DNA of 64,000 nt from Paramesorhizobium deserti (GCF_001558695.1 NZ_LNTU01000023.1:248001-312000), one strand, 5' to 3'. Shown: positions 24,787 through 33,990, counted from the stretch's first letter. Numbers and translations are program-made. Notes: a model not told the origin generated them from the letters alone.

Positions 24787-24879
24787 ATGATCATCATGAC
24801 CAGACTTCTCCCATGGCCGAAGGCAGCAATGCCTTCCTCCATGTTCCGCGGTTCTGCGCCCGATCGTTTTATCCGGTAG
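24787..24879 (+). CDS. Possible 30-aa small protein or leader peptide upstream of ABC exporters
   Basis: A short ORF (MIIMTRLLPWPKAAMPSSMF onward, ending RFIR) with a near-ideal Shine-Dalgarno, GGAGG, five nt before the ATG. It lies 208 bp before the first ABC exporter gene in an otherwise featureless 444-bp gap (24644-25087). No attenuator hairpin with a T-run was found after it. It may be a translated leader that couples to drug or peptide efflux, or a free-standing small protein. The function is not known, and conservation must decide. Confidence 0.4.
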   Translation: MIIMTRLLPWPKAAMPSSMFRGSAPDRFIR

Positions 24880-25087
24880 TTCTTTCTCCAGATTTCGTAT
24901 CTCCGTCCTGACGCAGTACCGCAGCCGTTTTCCCGTGCTTGCAGGTCTGTGTCATGTCCCTTGGTTTTTCGTGTCTTAAGACATTGCCGCCCGTCCGGCA
25001 GCTTCCATCGGTTTCCGTTTCTTTTCCTGTCTCTCCCGCTGCGCAACCTTGCCTGGGTGATGAGGCAACCGCATATGAGGTTTCATA

Positions 25088-26947
25088 ATGTTCCGCTGGT
25101 TTGAGCAAAGGCTGCATGCATTTCCCGACATCGAGCTGCGCGAACCACCGCGTGGCCTTGTCGCGTTCTGCATGTACTACACCAAAGGCGCCTGGCCCTG
25201 GATCGGGTTGATGGCGCTTGGCGCCGCGTCGATCGCGGTTCTCGAAGTGTCGCTGTTCGCCTTTCTCGGCAATATCGTCGACTGGCTTTCGAACCAGTCG
25301 CGGGAGACGTTCCTCGCCAATGAGGGCGCGCGGCTGGCGCTGATCGCCGGCGTCGTCCTGGTGGTTCTGCCGACCGTGGTGCTGTTCCACTCGCTGGTCA
25401 TCCACCAGACGCTGCTTGGCAATTATCCGATGCGGGTGCGCTGGATGATCCATCGCTATCTGATTCGCCAGTCGATGGCCTTTTTCCAGGATGAGTTCGC
25501 GGGCAGGGTCTCGACCAAGCTGATGCAGACAGCGCTCGCGGTGCGCGAGACGGTGATGAAGCTCCTCGACGTGCTCAACTACGTCGTGGTCTATTTCACC
25601 GGCACGCTCATCATTGCAGCCTCGGCGGACTGGAGGCTGATGATGCCTTTTGCCGTCTGGGTGGTAGGCTATATCGGGCTCTTGCGTTTCTTCATTCCGA
25701 AGATGCGCGTCATTTCGGAGGAGCAGGCTGACGCGCGCTCGACCATGACGGGGCGGATCGTCGACAGCTACACCAATATCGCGACGGTCAAGCTCTTCTC
25801 CCATTCCAACCGGGAGGAGGAGTACGCCCGCGAGAGCCTCCTGACCTTCCAGGACACGGTCAACCGCCAGATGCGGCTGGTGACGAAGTTCTATTTCTCG
25901 CTCTATATGCTGAACTGCATCCTGCTCTTTTCGGTGGGCAGCATCGGCATCTGGCTTTGGCTGGGCGAGGCGGTGACTATCGGCGCGGTGGCGGTCAGTA
26001 TCGGCCTCGTTCTGCGCTTGAACGGCATGTCGCAGTGGATCATGTGGGAAATGTCGGCGCTGTTCGAGAATATCGGCACGGTGCAGGACGGCATGGCATC
26101 TATCGCGCAGCCGCAGCTGGTCACGGATATGCCGGGAGCGCCCGCCCTGCATGTCTCGAAGGGCGGGATCGTCTTCGATCATGTCCGCTTCCACTACGGC
26201 AAGGGCAAGGGCGTCATCGACGATCTGGCGCTGACGATCCGTCCGGGCGAGAAGATCGGCCTGGTCGGACGGTCCGGCGCTGGCAAGTCGACGCTGGTCA
26301 GCCTGTTGCTGCGCTTCTACGACGTGGAAGCCGGCCGGATCCTGATCGACGGCCAGGATATCGCGGAGGTGACGCAGGAATCGCTGCGCGCCAATATCGC
26401 CATGGTTACGCAGGACACATCGCTCCTGCATCGCTCGGTACGCGACAATATCCTTTATGGCCGTCCGGATGCGACGGAGGCGATGATGCTGGAGGCGGTG
26501 AACCGCGCCGAGGCATGCGATTTCATCCAATCGCTGACCGATCCGAAAGGCCGCAAGGGCTTCGATGCCCATGTCGGCGAACGCGGGGTGAAACTCTCCG
26601 GCGGGCAGCGCCAGCGCATCGCGATCGCCAGGGTCATACTGAAGGATGCTCCCATCCTCATCCTCGACGAGGCGACCTCGGCACTCGATTCTGAAGTGGA
26701 AGCGGCGATCCAGGACAATCTCTATCGCCTGATGGAGGGCAAGACCGTCATCGCCATTGCACATCGGCTTTCGACCATTGCGGCGCTCGATCGCCTGATC
26801 GTGATGGATCGGGGGCGAATCGTCGAGGAGGGCACACATGAGGAGCTGATCGCGCGGGGCGGCATCTATGCCGGGCTTTGGGCGCGGCAGTCCGGTGGGT
26901 TCCTCGGCTTCGACGACCGCGTGTCGGAGGAGATGGCGGCGGAATAA
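25088..26947 (+). CDS. ABC exporter half-transporter 1 (TMD-NBD fused)
   Basis: A 619-residue inner-membrane exporter. Residues about 35-330 hold six membrane segments; the NBD follows with Walker A GRSGAGKST near 394, Q-loop TQDTSLLHRS, signature LSGGQRQRIA near 502, Walker B ILILDEATSALDSE near 524, and H-loop IAIAHRLST. It forms a tandem pair with the next gene, 15 bp apart; their NBDs are very similar, so a heterodimer or two paralogous homodimers are both possible. The substrate (drug, lipid or peptide) cannot be read. Confidence 0.95.
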   Translation: MFRWFEQRLHAFPDIELREPPRGLVAFCMYYTKGAWPWIGLMALGAASIAVLEVSLFAFLGNIVDWLSNQSRETFLANEGARLALIAGVVLVVLPTVVLFHSLVIHQTLLGNYPMRVRWMIHRYLIRQSMAFFQDEFAGRVSTKLMQTALAVRETVMKLLDVLNYVVVYFTGTLIIAASADWRLMMPFAVWVVGYIGLLRFFIPKMRVISEEQADARSTMTGRIVDSYTNIATVKLFSHSNREEEYARESLLTFQDTVNRQMRLVTKFYFSLYMLNCILLFSVGSIGIWLWLGEAVTIGAVAVSIGLVLRLNGMSQWIMWEMSALFENIGTVQDGMASIAQPQLVTDMPGAPALHVSKGGIVFDHVRFHYGKGKGVIDDLALTIRPGEKIGLVGRSGAGKSTLVSLLLRFYDVEAGRILIDGQDIAEVTQESLRANIAMVTQDTSLLHRSVRDNILYGRPDATEAMMLEAVNRAEACDFIQSLTDPKGRKGFDAHVGERGVKLSGGQRQRIAIARVILKDAPILILDEATSALDSEVEAAIQDNLYRLMEGKTVIAIAHRLSTIAALDRLIVMDRGRIVEEGTHEELIARGGIYAGLWARQSGGFLGFDDRVSEEMAAE

Positions 26948-26962
26948 GAAGAGTAGAACCGA

Positions 26963-28810
26963 ATGAAAGCGATATACGGCGTCTTCGAACGCTGGATCGA
27001 TCCCTTCCGCAAGACGGACAATTTGCGTCCGCCAGACACGACCCTTCGCTTCCTCTGGCACTATGGCCGGCAGGCGAAGGGGCCGCTGGCGCTCGCCCTC
27101 ATCGCTGGCGGGCTTGCGCCGCTGGTGGAGGCGGGGCTGTTCTATTTCATGGGCAGGCTGGTCGATATTCTGAGCCAGGCGGCGGACAAGAGCTGGCAAG
27201 GTCTTCTGGCGGAGGCGGGGCCGGAACTCGCCTTCATGGCGGTGACGGTGCTCATCGTCCGTCTGGTCGTCACGGCGCTGAATACGCTGCTTGACGATCA
27301 GACGCTGTCGCCCGGCTTCTACAATCTGATCCGCTGGCAGGCCAATTCTTACGTGCTGCGCCAGTCCTACGCGTTTTTCCAGAACGATTTCGCCGGGCGC
27401 ATCGCCACCAAGGTCTGGCAGGCGGGGCAGGCGGCGGGCGACCTGATGATCAGCTTCATCCAGGTGGTCTGGTTCATGCTGATCTACAGTTTCACGACGC
27501 TTGCGCTGGTGGGCAGCCTCGACTGGCGGCTGGCGGCGGCGGTGATCGCTTGGATCATCGCATTCGCGTTTATCGCGCGCCACTATGTGCCGCTGATCCG
27601 CAAGCGCGCGGAGGCAACGGCCGAAGCAGGCTCGATGATCAACGGGCGCATCGTCGACAGCTATTCCAATATCCAGACGATCAAGCTCAACACGGCCGAT
27701 GCGGACGAAGCTTACTTACGCGACGGATTCGACCGCTATCTGGGCGCGCTCCTGCCGCTCTACCGCTCGCTGACCGGCGTGCGCGTGGCGCTGGCGGCGC
27801 TCTCCGGCCTGATGATCGTGACCGTGGCGGTACTCGCCATCGATCTCTGGACCAAGGGCGTGGTGACGGTGGGGCAGGTGTCGTTCACGCTCGGGCTGGT
27901 GCTGCGCCTCAACATGCTGCTCGGGCGGCTGATGATGCAGCTCAACGGCATGTTCCGGCAACTCGGCCTGATCGAGAATTCGATGCGGCTCGTCTCCGCA
28001 CCGCTCGGCCTGGAAGACCGGTCGGGGGCAAAGCCGCTTGAGGTGACCAAGGGTGCGATCGACGTCCGGCACGTCACGTTCCATTACGGCAAGGAAGGCG
28101 GGGTGCTTGACGATATCAGCCTTTCCATCAGGGGCGGCGAGCGCATCGGCCTGGTGGGTCATTCGGGCGCCGGCAAGACGACGCTGATCAACCTGATCCT
28201 GCGGCTCTTCGATGTTGAAAAGGGGCGTATCCTGGTCGATGGGCAGGACATACGCGACGTGACGCAGGCATCATTGAGAAGGGCCTTCGCCGTGGTGAGC
28301 CAAGAGACGGCGCTTCTGCACCGCTCGCTGAAGGACAATATCCTGCTTGCCCGCGACGATGCGACGGAGGAGGAAGTGCTCGCCGCTGCGCGCCAGGCGG
28401 AGGCGGACGAGTTCATCGCGTCGCTTGAGGATTTCAAGGGACGCAAGGCCTTCGACGCCTTTGTTGGCGAACGCGGGGTGAAACTATCAGGCGGGCAGCG
28501 GCAGCGCATCGCCATTGCGCGCGCGATCCTGAAGAATGCGCCGATCCTCATCTTGGACGAGGCGACCTCGGCGCTCGATTCGGAGGTGGAAGCGGCGATA
28601 CAGGAGAACCTCTACAGCCTGATGGAAGGCAAGACGGTCATCGCCATTGCGCACCGGCTCTCCACCATCGCGCGGCTCGACCGTCTTGTAGTGATGGATC
28701 GGGGGCGCATCGTCGAGGAAGGCACCCATGAGGAGCTGCTTGCCCGTGGCGGAATTTATGCCGGGCTTTGGGCACGCCAGTCCGGCGGCTTCATTGGGAG
28801 AAGTGAATAG
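26963..28810 (+). CDS. ABC exporter half-transporter 2 (TMD-NBD fused)
   Basis: A 615-residue paralogue of the preceding exporter with the same order of parts: six membrane segments to about residue 330, Walker A GHSGAGKTT near 398, signature LSGGQRQRIA near 508, Walker B ILILDEATSALDSE, H-loop IAIAHRLSTIARLD. Its last 90 residues are almost identical to those of gene 1, in protein and largely in DNA, which suggests recent duplication or gene conversion in the NBD tail while the membrane parts have diverged. The stop TAG is part of a heptad element. Confidence 0.95.
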   Translation: MKAIYGVFERWIDPFRKTDNLRPPDTTLRFLWHYGRQAKGPLALALIAGGLAPLVEAGLFYFMGRLVDILSQAADKSWQGLLAEAGPELAFMAVTVLIVRLVVTALNTLLDDQTLSPGFYNLIRWQANSYVLRQSYAFFQNDFAGRIATKVWQAGQAAGDLMISFIQVVWFMLIYSFTTLALVGSLDWRLAAAVIAWIIAFAFIARHYVPLIRKRAEATAEAGSMINGRIVDSYSNIQTIKLNTADADEAYLRDGFDRYLGALLPLYRSLTGVRVALAALSGLMIVTVAVLAIDLWTKGVVTVGQVSFTLGLVLRLNMLLGRLMMQLNGMFRQLGLIENSMRLVSAPLGLEDRSGAKPLEVTKGAIDVRHVTFHYGKEGGVLDDISLSIRGGERIGLVGHSGAGKTTLINLILRLFDVEKGRILVDGQDIRDVTQASLRRAFAVVSQETALLHRSLKDNILLARDDATEEEVLAAARQAEADEFIASLEDFKGRKAFDAFVGERGVKLSGGQRQRIAIARAILKNAPILILDEATSALDSEVEAAIQENLYSLMEGKTVIAIAHRLSTIARLDRLVVMDRGRIVEEGTHEELLARGGIYAGLWARQSGGFIGRSE

Positions 28811-28875
28811 TGAAATAGTGAATAGTGAATAGAAATTTGGTGCTTGCCATTCGCTATTCACCATTCACCATTCTC
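28803..28875. repeat. Heptad inverted-repeat element, copy 4 (ABC exporter to petA)
   Basis: GTGAATAGTGAAATAGTG and AATAGTGAATAG on the left are answered by CGCTATTCACCATTCACCATTC on the right. The left arm contains the stop codon of the exporter gene (AGT GAA TAG), so the gene's last two codons and stop are written in the repeat. Confidence 0.85.
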
Positions 28876-28978
28876 TCCAGTGCATAGCCTGCGACATCCT
28901 GCCGTAATGGCGCCCTGCCGTCTGGACAAGCCGCAACATCACGCCTAGAAACCACGCAACATGCCGGGGGATTCCGCC

Positions 28979-28997
28979 GGCCCATTCGCCATGGGCC
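28979..28997. promoter_or_regulatory. Palindrome upstream of petA
   Basis: GGCCCAT, a 5-nt loop and ATGGGCC lie about 63 bp before the petA start. It may be an operator for the pet operon. I could not recognise a clear -35/-10 pair in the same stretch. Confidence 0.4.
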
Positions 28998-29059
28998 GAT
29001 CTCAAAATGAGGGGACGCGGAATACCTTGTAAAAATGAAAGTTGGAAAGGATAGGTCTC

Positions 29060-29623
29060 GTGAGCGCACACGACACGGCTGAGCCGACACGGCGTGATTT
29101 TCTCTATATAGCGACCGGGATGGCGGGTGTCGTCGGGGCGGCCAGTCTCGCATGGCCTTTCATCGACCAGATGCGCCCCGATGCTTCAACGCTCGCGGCA
29201 GCTTCGATCGAAGTGGATATTTCTTCCGTGACGGAAGGCATGTCGCTGACGGTCAAATGGCGCGGCAAGCCGATCTTCATCCGCAATCGCACGCCGAAGG
29301 AAGTCGACGACGCCAAGAACACGGCCCTTTCCGCCCTGAAAGACCCGGTCGCGCGCAACGCCAACCTGGCGTCCGACGCACCGGCTACCGATCTCGAGCG
29401 TTCAGCGGGCGAGGGCAAGGAAAACTGGCTCATCATGATCGGCATCTGCACGCATCTGGGCTGCATTCCCCTCGGCGAATCGGGTGAGTATGGTGGCTGG
29501 TTCTGCCCCTGCCATGGCTCGACCTACGATACGGCCGGGCGCATCCGCAGCGGTCCGGCGCCGGAGAACATGGCTATTCCGCCGTATGAATTCCTCTCCG
29601 ACACGCACGTGAAGATCGGCTAA
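29060..29623 (+). CDS. petA: Ubiquinol-cytochrome c reductase iron-sulfur (Rieske) subunit
   Basis: The 2Fe-2S subunit of the cytochrome bc1 complex, 187 residues from GTG 29060 with AAAGGA about 9 nt upstream. The N-terminus RRDFLYIATGMAGVVGAAS is a twin-arginine-type anchor segment. Cluster ligands are in CTHLGC near residue 130 and CPCHGS near 149, with GPAPENMAIPPY following. Member of the petABC operon. Confidence 0.95.
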   Translation: MSAHDTAEPTRRDFLYIATGMAGVVGAASLAWPFIDQMRPDASTLAAASIEVDISSVTEGMSLTVKWRGKPIFIRNRTPKEVDDAKNTALSALKDPVARNANLASDAPATDLERSAGEGKENWLIMIGICTHLGCIPLGESGEYGGWFCPCHGSTYDTAGRIRSGPAPENMAIPPYEFLSDTHVKIG

Positions 29624-29644
29624 AGGGTTATTGGGAGACACGAT

Positions 29645-30943
29645 ATGAGTGGCGGACATTCCACCTACACGCCGAGCACCGGCATCGAAAAATGGATTGA
29701 CGCAAGGCTGCCATTGCCGCGCCTCGTCTATGATTCCTTCATCGCCTATCCGGTCCCGCGCAATCTGAACTATGCCTATACGTTCGGCGGCATCCTGGCG
29801 ATCATGCTGGTTTCGCAGATCCTGACGGGCGTGGTTCTCGCCATGCACTATGCATCAGCCACGAGCCTCGCGTTCGATTCGGTTGAAAAGATCATGCGCG
29901 ACGTGAATTCCGGCTGGCTTCTGCGCTACATGCATGCCAACGGCGCATCGATGTTCTTCGTCGCCGTCTATATCCATATTTTTCGCGGCCTCTATTACGG
30001 CTCCTACAAGGCGCCGCGTGAGCTGCTGTGGATCCTCGGCGTCATCATCTATCTCCTGATGATGGCGACGGCGTTCATGGGCTACGTGCTGCCGTGGGGG
30101 CAGATGTCGTTCTGGGGCGCCACCGTCATCACCGGCTTCTTCACCGCCTTCCCGATCATCGGCGACCCGATCCAGCAATTGCTGCTCGGCGGCTTCGCGG
30201 TGGATAACCCGACGCTGAACCGCTTCTTCTCGCTGCACTATCTGCTGCCGTTCATGATCGCGGGCGTCGTCGTGTTGCACGTCTGGGCCCTGCATGTGAC
30301 CGGGCAGACCAACCCGACCGGCATCGAGGTCAAGTCGAAGACAGATACGGTGCCGTTCACGCCCTATGCGACCGTGAAAGACGGCTTCGCCATGGTGCTG
30401 TTCTTCATCCTGTTTGCCTATTTCATCTTCTACATGCCCAACTATCTCGGGCATCCGGACAATTACATTCCGGCTGATTCGCTGAAGACGCCCGCCCACA
30501 TCGTTCCCGAATGGTATTTCCTGCCGTTCTACGCGATGCTGCGCGCCATCACCTTCAATATCGGCCCGATCGATTCCAAGCTTGGCGGCGTGCTGACGAT
30601 GTTCGGCTCGATCGCGATCCTGTTCCTGGTTCCCTGGCTCGATACTTCCAAGGTGCGTTCGGCGGTCTATCGTCCGTGGTACAAGCTCTTCTTCTGGCTG
30701 TTCGTGGCCGATGCCATCCTGCTCGGCTGGCTCGGCTCGCGTCCGGCGGAAGGCGTCTATGTCGTCATGGCGCAGATGGCCACCCTCTACTACTTCGTTT
30801 TCTTCCTCGTCATCATGCCGGTTCTCGGACTGATCGAGACGCCGAAGCGGTTGCCGAACTCGATTACCGAAGCGGTGCTGGCCAAGTCGAAAGGCGGTGC
30901 CGTGCCCGCCGGCGCGACCGCCGCTCCGGAAACCAAAGGCTGA
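29645..30943 (+). CDS. petB: Cytochrome b subunit of bc1 complex
   Basis: A 432-residue integral membrane protein that carries the two b haems and the quinol oxidation (Qo) and reduction (Qi) sites. The haem-ligand His-containing helices include [18 protein letters not shown] and [24 protein letters not shown]. The Qo motif [14 protein letters not shown] is present, and WGATVITGF stands at the cd helix. Eight or more membrane segments. It lies between petA and petC with 21 and 29 bp gaps. Confidence 0.97.
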   Translation: MSGGHSTYTPSTGIEKWIDARLPLPRLVYDSFIAYPVPRNLNYAYTFGGILAIMLVSQILTGVVLAMHYASATSLAFDSVEKIMRDVNSGWLLRYMHANGASMFFVAVYIHIFRGLYYGSYKAPRELLWILGVIIYLLMMATAFMGYVLPWGQMSFWGATVITGFFTAFPIIGDPIQQLLLGGFAVDNPTLNRFFSLHYLLPFMIAGVVVLHVWALHVTGQTNPTGIEVKSKTDTVPFTPYATVKDGFAMVLFFILFAYFIFYMPNYLGHPDNYIPADSLKTPAHIVPEWYFLPFYAMLRAITFNIGPIDSKLGGVLTMFGSIAILFLVPWLDTSKVRSAVYRPWYKLFFWLFVADAILLGWLGSRPAEGVYVVMAQMATLYYFVFFLVIMPVLGLIETPKRLPNSITEAVLAKSKGGAVPAGATAAPETKG

Positions 30944-30972
30944 GCGAACTGCCAGATATTAAGGACTGTCCC

Positions 30973-31833
30973 ATGAAAACGATCCTCACCGGTCTTGCTA
31001 CGCTCGGCTTCGGCGTCATGCTTACCGTCGGCGGCGCTCTTGCCCAGGAACAACACAGCGAAGCGGAGCCGACGCATTTTCCGATTGAAAAGCCGCATCA
31101 GGAAAGCTGGTCCTTTGCCGGTCCGTTCGGAACCTATGACAAGGGCCAGCTGCAGCGCGGCCTGAAGGTCTACAAGGAGGTCTGCTCCAGCTGTCATTCG
31201 ATGAAGCTTGTGGCCTTCCGCTCGCTGGAAGAGCTTGGCTACACCGAAGACCAGGTTAAAGCCCTCGCCGCCGAATACGATATTCAGGACGGGCCGAACG
31301 CTGATGGCGAGATGTTCACCCGCAAGGGCATTCCGACCGACTATTTCCCGTCGCCATTCCCGAATGACGCGGCGGCGGCGGCATCCAACGGCGGCGCGGC
31401 TCCCCCCGATTTCTCGCTGATCGCCAAGGCTCGTGCCGTCGAACGCGGCTTCCCGACCTTCATCTTCGACATCTTCACGCAATATGCGGAAGCCGGCCCT
31501 GACTATATCCATGCGCTTTTGACCGGATATGATCACACCCCGCCGGAAGGCATGGAGATCCCGGAAGGCACGCACTACAACCCGTATTTCATCGCGGGCA
31601 AGTCGCTTGCCATGCCGAAGCCGATCGATGATGGCCAGGTCACCTATGACGACGGGTCGCCGGAGACGCTCGATCAGTATTCGCGCGACGTCTCGGCATT
31701 CCTGATGTGGGCGGCTGAGCCGCATCTGGAAGCCCGCAAGCGGACCGGTTTCCGCGTCATGGTCTTCCTCGTCCTGTTCGCCGGTTTGGTCTATCTGGTC
31801 AAGCGCCGCGTCTGGGCGAATGTCGCGCATTGA
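30973..31833 (+). CDS. petC: Cytochrome c1 subunit of bc1 complex
   Basis: A 286-residue periplasm-facing haem subunit. Residues 1-24 are a Sec signal peptide ending in ALA; the haem-attachment motif CSSCH lies at 71-75. A membrane anchor is at about 257-275 (FRVMVFLVLFAGLVYLV) with a basic KRRVW tail on the cytoplasmic side. AAGGA precedes ATG 30973. The operon ends with a 20-bp perfect inverted repeat at 31847-31889. Confidence 0.96.
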   Translation: MKTILTGLATLGFGVMLTVGGALAQEQHSEAEPTHFPIEKPHQESWSFAGPFGTYDKGQLQRGLKVYKEVCSSCHSMKLVAFRSLEELGYTEDQVKALAAEYDIQDGPNADGEMFTRKGIPTDYFPSPFPNDAAAAASNGGAAPPDFSLIAKARAVERGFPTFIFDIFTQYAEAGPDYIHALLTGYDHTPPEGMEIPEGTHYNPYFIAGKSLAMPKPIDDGQVTYDDGSPETLDQYSRDVSAFLMWAAEPHLEARKRTGFRVMVFLVLFAGLVYLVKRRVWANVAH

Positions 31834-31846
31834 TCGCGGAGACCAT

Positions 31847-31889
31847 CTGCCAAAGAAAAGGGCGCCGCTGGCGCCCTTTTCTTTGGCAG
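31847..31889. terminator. Strong terminator after petABC
   Basis: CTGCCAAAGAAAAGGGCGCC, a GCT loop and its exact 20-bp complement form a very stable hairpin. The right arm contains CCCTTTTCTTT, so a T-rich tract follows the GC-rich part of the stem on the top strand, as expected for rho-independent termination. It separates petC from apt. Confidence 0.9.
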
Positions 31890-31929
31890 GAATGCCTGCG
31901 AGTATCGGCCTTGATCGAAAGGAAATCAC

Positions 31930-32475
31930 ATGGATTCGGCGCTGCGTGAAACATTGAAAGAATCCATCCGGACCATTCCAGATTATCCGAAGCCCGGTAT
32001 TATGTTTCGCGACATCACGACGCTTCTGGGCAATGCGCGCGCCTTCCGGCGGGCGGTGGACGAGCTGGTCTATCCCTATGCGGGCGGCAAGGTCGACAAG
32101 GTAGCGGGCATCGAGGCGCGGGGCTTCATCCTGGGTGGCGCCATCGCGCATCAGCTCTCGGCCGGCTTCGTGCCGATCCGCAAGAAGGGCAAGCTGCCGC
32201 ACGATACGGTGCGCATCGCCTATAGCCTCGAATATGGCGTCGACGAAATGGAGATGCACCGCGATGCCATCGTGCCGGGTGAAAAGGTCATCCTGGTTGA
32301 CGATCTGATCGCCACCGGCGGGACGGCGGAGGGCGCGACCAGGCTCCTCCTGCAGATGGGCGCGGAGGTCGTTGCCGCCTGCTTCATCATCGATCTGCCC
32401 GATCTCGGCGGCCGCAAGAAGCTTGAGGCGCTTGGCGTAACCGTGCGTACGCTGGTGGAATTCGAAGGGAACTGA
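31930..32475 (+). CDS. apt: Adenine phosphoribosyltransferase
   Basis: Makes AMP from adenine and PRPP (purine salvage). The 181 residues match the family length. Motifs: [17 protein letters not shown] near the start, [28 protein letters not shown], and the PRPP-binding loop [17 protein letters not shown] near residues 120-135. AAAGGAAATCAC lies before the ATG, after the pet terminator. Confidence 0.95.
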   Translation: MDSALRETLKESIRTIPDYPKPGIMFRDITTLLGNARAFRRAVDELVYPYAGGKVDKVAGIEARGFILGGAIAHQLSAGFVPIRKKGKLPHDTVRIAYSLEYGVDEMEMHRDAIVPGEKVILVDDLIATGGTAEGATRLLLQMGAEVVAACFIIDLPDLGGRKKLEALGVTVRTLVEFEGN

Positions 32476-32536
32476 GGAGGCAGTGCCTGGACCGGGCCGT
32501 GTTTATCCAGCCATCTGTCAGGCCGCTCTCCCGAGA

Positions 32537-33073
32537 TCAGGCATCGATCGCTCCGTTAATTTGGACCTTGGGGCTTCGGAACCCCATGGCGATCCATGCG
32601 CTCAGCAGCTTGGCAAAAAACGAAAATGAGTGGTGCTTCGCGTTCGGAACATCGTCACTGAGCGTCGTACCAGCCGGGATATCGCTCGTCATCGTTCGTA
32701 GAGCGGGAGGAGGCGTTGTGCCTTCGGGCCATAGGCTCTCATAGAGGCTGAGCCAATGCCCACCCTGGAATTCGAGAAAGACGGGCGTGTTGCAGCATGT
32801 GGCGATGACGCGACGGGTTTTGGACTCTGGCTTGAGGCGGAACTCCTTGAGCCATTCAGCGCCATCCAGAAAACGGACGCGATCCTTGCGGTAGAGAACG
32901 AAGCGCGTTCCCCCGTTCTGCTGCAGAACCGGTCCGGCCGTGGGGAGGGTCTGCAGTCTCGCGCCCGCCTCGCGGCAACTGCTGCAATGGCATTCCGCGC
33001 CGATGATCGGCGCAGCCTCCAACTCCAGATGAAATTTTCCGCAGGCGCAGGCGAGTTGGGTAGTCTGCTTCAT
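32537..33073 (-). CDS. GFA-like zinc-binding protein (DUF6151-type)
   Basis: A 178-residue protein with the Cys pattern of the Mss4-like GFA fold: CACG at residues 9-12, CHCSSC near 29-34, and CC near 92-93. GFA proteins include glutathione-dependent formaldehyde-activating enzymes, but sequence resemblance of this kind does not prove that activity. It overlaps the TetR gene by 4 bp (ATGA) and is the only downstream member of that operon, so it is the likely target of the regulator. Confidence 0.75.
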   Translation of the reverse strand: MKQTTQLACACGKFHLELEAAPIIGAECHCSSCREAGARLQTLPTAGPVLQQNGGTRFVLYRKDRVRFLDGAEWLKEFRLKPESKTRRVIATCCNTPVFLEFQGGHWLSLYESLWPEGTTPPPALRTMTSDIPAGTTLSDDVPNAKHHSFSFFAKLLSAWIAMGFRSPKVQINGAIDA

Positions 33074-33711
33074 GGCGTCACTTGCTCCATGTTTGGGCGC
33101 TCGAAGAGGAGACGGATATACCGGTCGAGATGATCGAGGCTCTCGCGCGCCAGCGCGGGATTATTTGCGGCTTTTGCCAGCACGAAAGCACCCTGGATCA
33201 CCGTCTGCGTATGGCGGGCCAGGCTGTCGGCCGTCCAATCGCCCTTCACGCCCCGGTTCTTGATGGCGGCGTCAATGTCCGCTTCTAGGGTGGAAGCATG
33301 GCCGAAGATACTGTCACCACAAGCATCGCGAATGGCGGGCGATTGCGCATAGACCTCCTGCACCATCGTGCCCACCAGACAGGTGAATTCGGCCAGTTCG
33401 CCCACGATGATCGACTTGCGGAAGGCAACATAGGCCAGCACGCGATCGAGCGGATCGTCATGCGCGTGATAGGGGGCGACGGCAAAGAAGGCGCTGGTGG
33501 TTTCGGCCCAATGGCGTGCGGCTGCGACCCCGAGTTCCTCCTTGCTCTTGAAGTGGTGAAAGAACGAGCCCTTGGTCACCGCGGCGGTCTGGCAAAGCTC
33601 GTCGACCGAAGTCGCGGCAAAGCCCTTCGCGCGGATCATATCGACGGCGGCATCAAGAAGGCGTGTTCTGGCACCGCCGCGTTCAGGGTGATGTTTGGTC
33701 GGCCTAGGCAT
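33070..33711 (-). CDS. TetR family transcriptional regulator
   Basis: A 213-residue regulator. The N-terminal helix-turn-helix domain (TRLLDAAVDMIRAKGFAATS, then VTKGSFFHHFKSKEELG) is standard; the C-terminal ligand-binding part is variable. The ATG at 33711 has no Shine-Dalgarno and lies 7 nt after a -10 box, so the transcript is probably leaderless; a longer frame to 33789 is rejected because it crosses the promoter and operator. The palindrome at 33718-33743 covers the promoter, which implies autorepression of this gene and the GFA-like gene. Confidence 0.92.
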   Translation of the reverse strand: MPRPTKHHPERGGARTRLLDAAVDMIRAKGFAATSVDELCQTAAVTKGSFFHHFKSKEELGVAAARHWAETTSAFFAVAPYHAHDDPLDRVLAYVAFRKSIIVGELAEFTCLVGTMVQEVYAQSPAIRDACGDSIFGHASTLEADIDAAIKNRGVKGDWTADSLARHTQTVIQGAFVLAKAANNPALARESLDHLDRYIRLLFERPNMEQVTP

Positions 33712-33717
33712 GTCAAT

Positions 33718-33743
33718 ATACATACCGTACAGTTGGTATGTAT
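33718..33743. promoter_or_regulatory. TetR operator lying over the promoter
   Basis: ATACATACC and GGTATGTAT are 9-bp perfect arms around GTACAGTT. On the minus strand a -35 TTGCAT (33742-33747) and a -10 TATGTA (33719-33724), 17 bp apart, overlap the two arms. The palindrome ends 7 bp before the tetR start codon. Binding would directly block RNA polymerase. Confidence 0.75.
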
Positions 33744-33837
33744 GCAAGAAAGGGATTTTGGCTCTCTCGTGGTGCGGTGCAGTCATCATTGAGAGGAATT
33801 AGAACTTTCAATTTTAGACGGAAGCGTTGGTGCTAAT

Positions 33838-33990
33838 ACCCCCGTCTGGCCTGCCGGCCATCTCCCCAGGGGAGATTAGCTGACATCGATGGCGGAGCTT
33901 AATTCCGCAACGTCGGTAATTAGCGAAAGCAAGAACGCATATCCAATCTCCCCCCTTGTGGGGGAGATGGCCGGCAGGCCAGAGGGGGGT
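33838..33990. repeat. RIME-like intergenic mosaic element
   Basis: A 153-bp element whose ends, ACCCCCGTCTGGCCTGCCGG and its near-complement ending in CCAGAGGGGGGT, pair over about 30 bp. Each arm also carries a small palindrome (CATCTCCCCAGGGGAGAT and ATCTCCCCCC with TTGTGGGGGAGAT). The design and sequence are those of rhizobial RIME-type elements. It lies between the tetR promoter and the MaoC genes. Confidence 0.75.

Noticed and set aside
24869-27583. 904-codon open frame on the minus strand over the ABC exporter genes
   Set aside because: It is antisense to two complete ABC exporters with all motifs; the His/Arg/Asp-rich translation is typical of a shadow frame in GC-rich DNA.
30790-32259. 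489-codon minus-strand frame over petB, petC and apt
   Set aside because: Antisense shadow of three well-recognised genes and crosses the terminator at 31847-31889.
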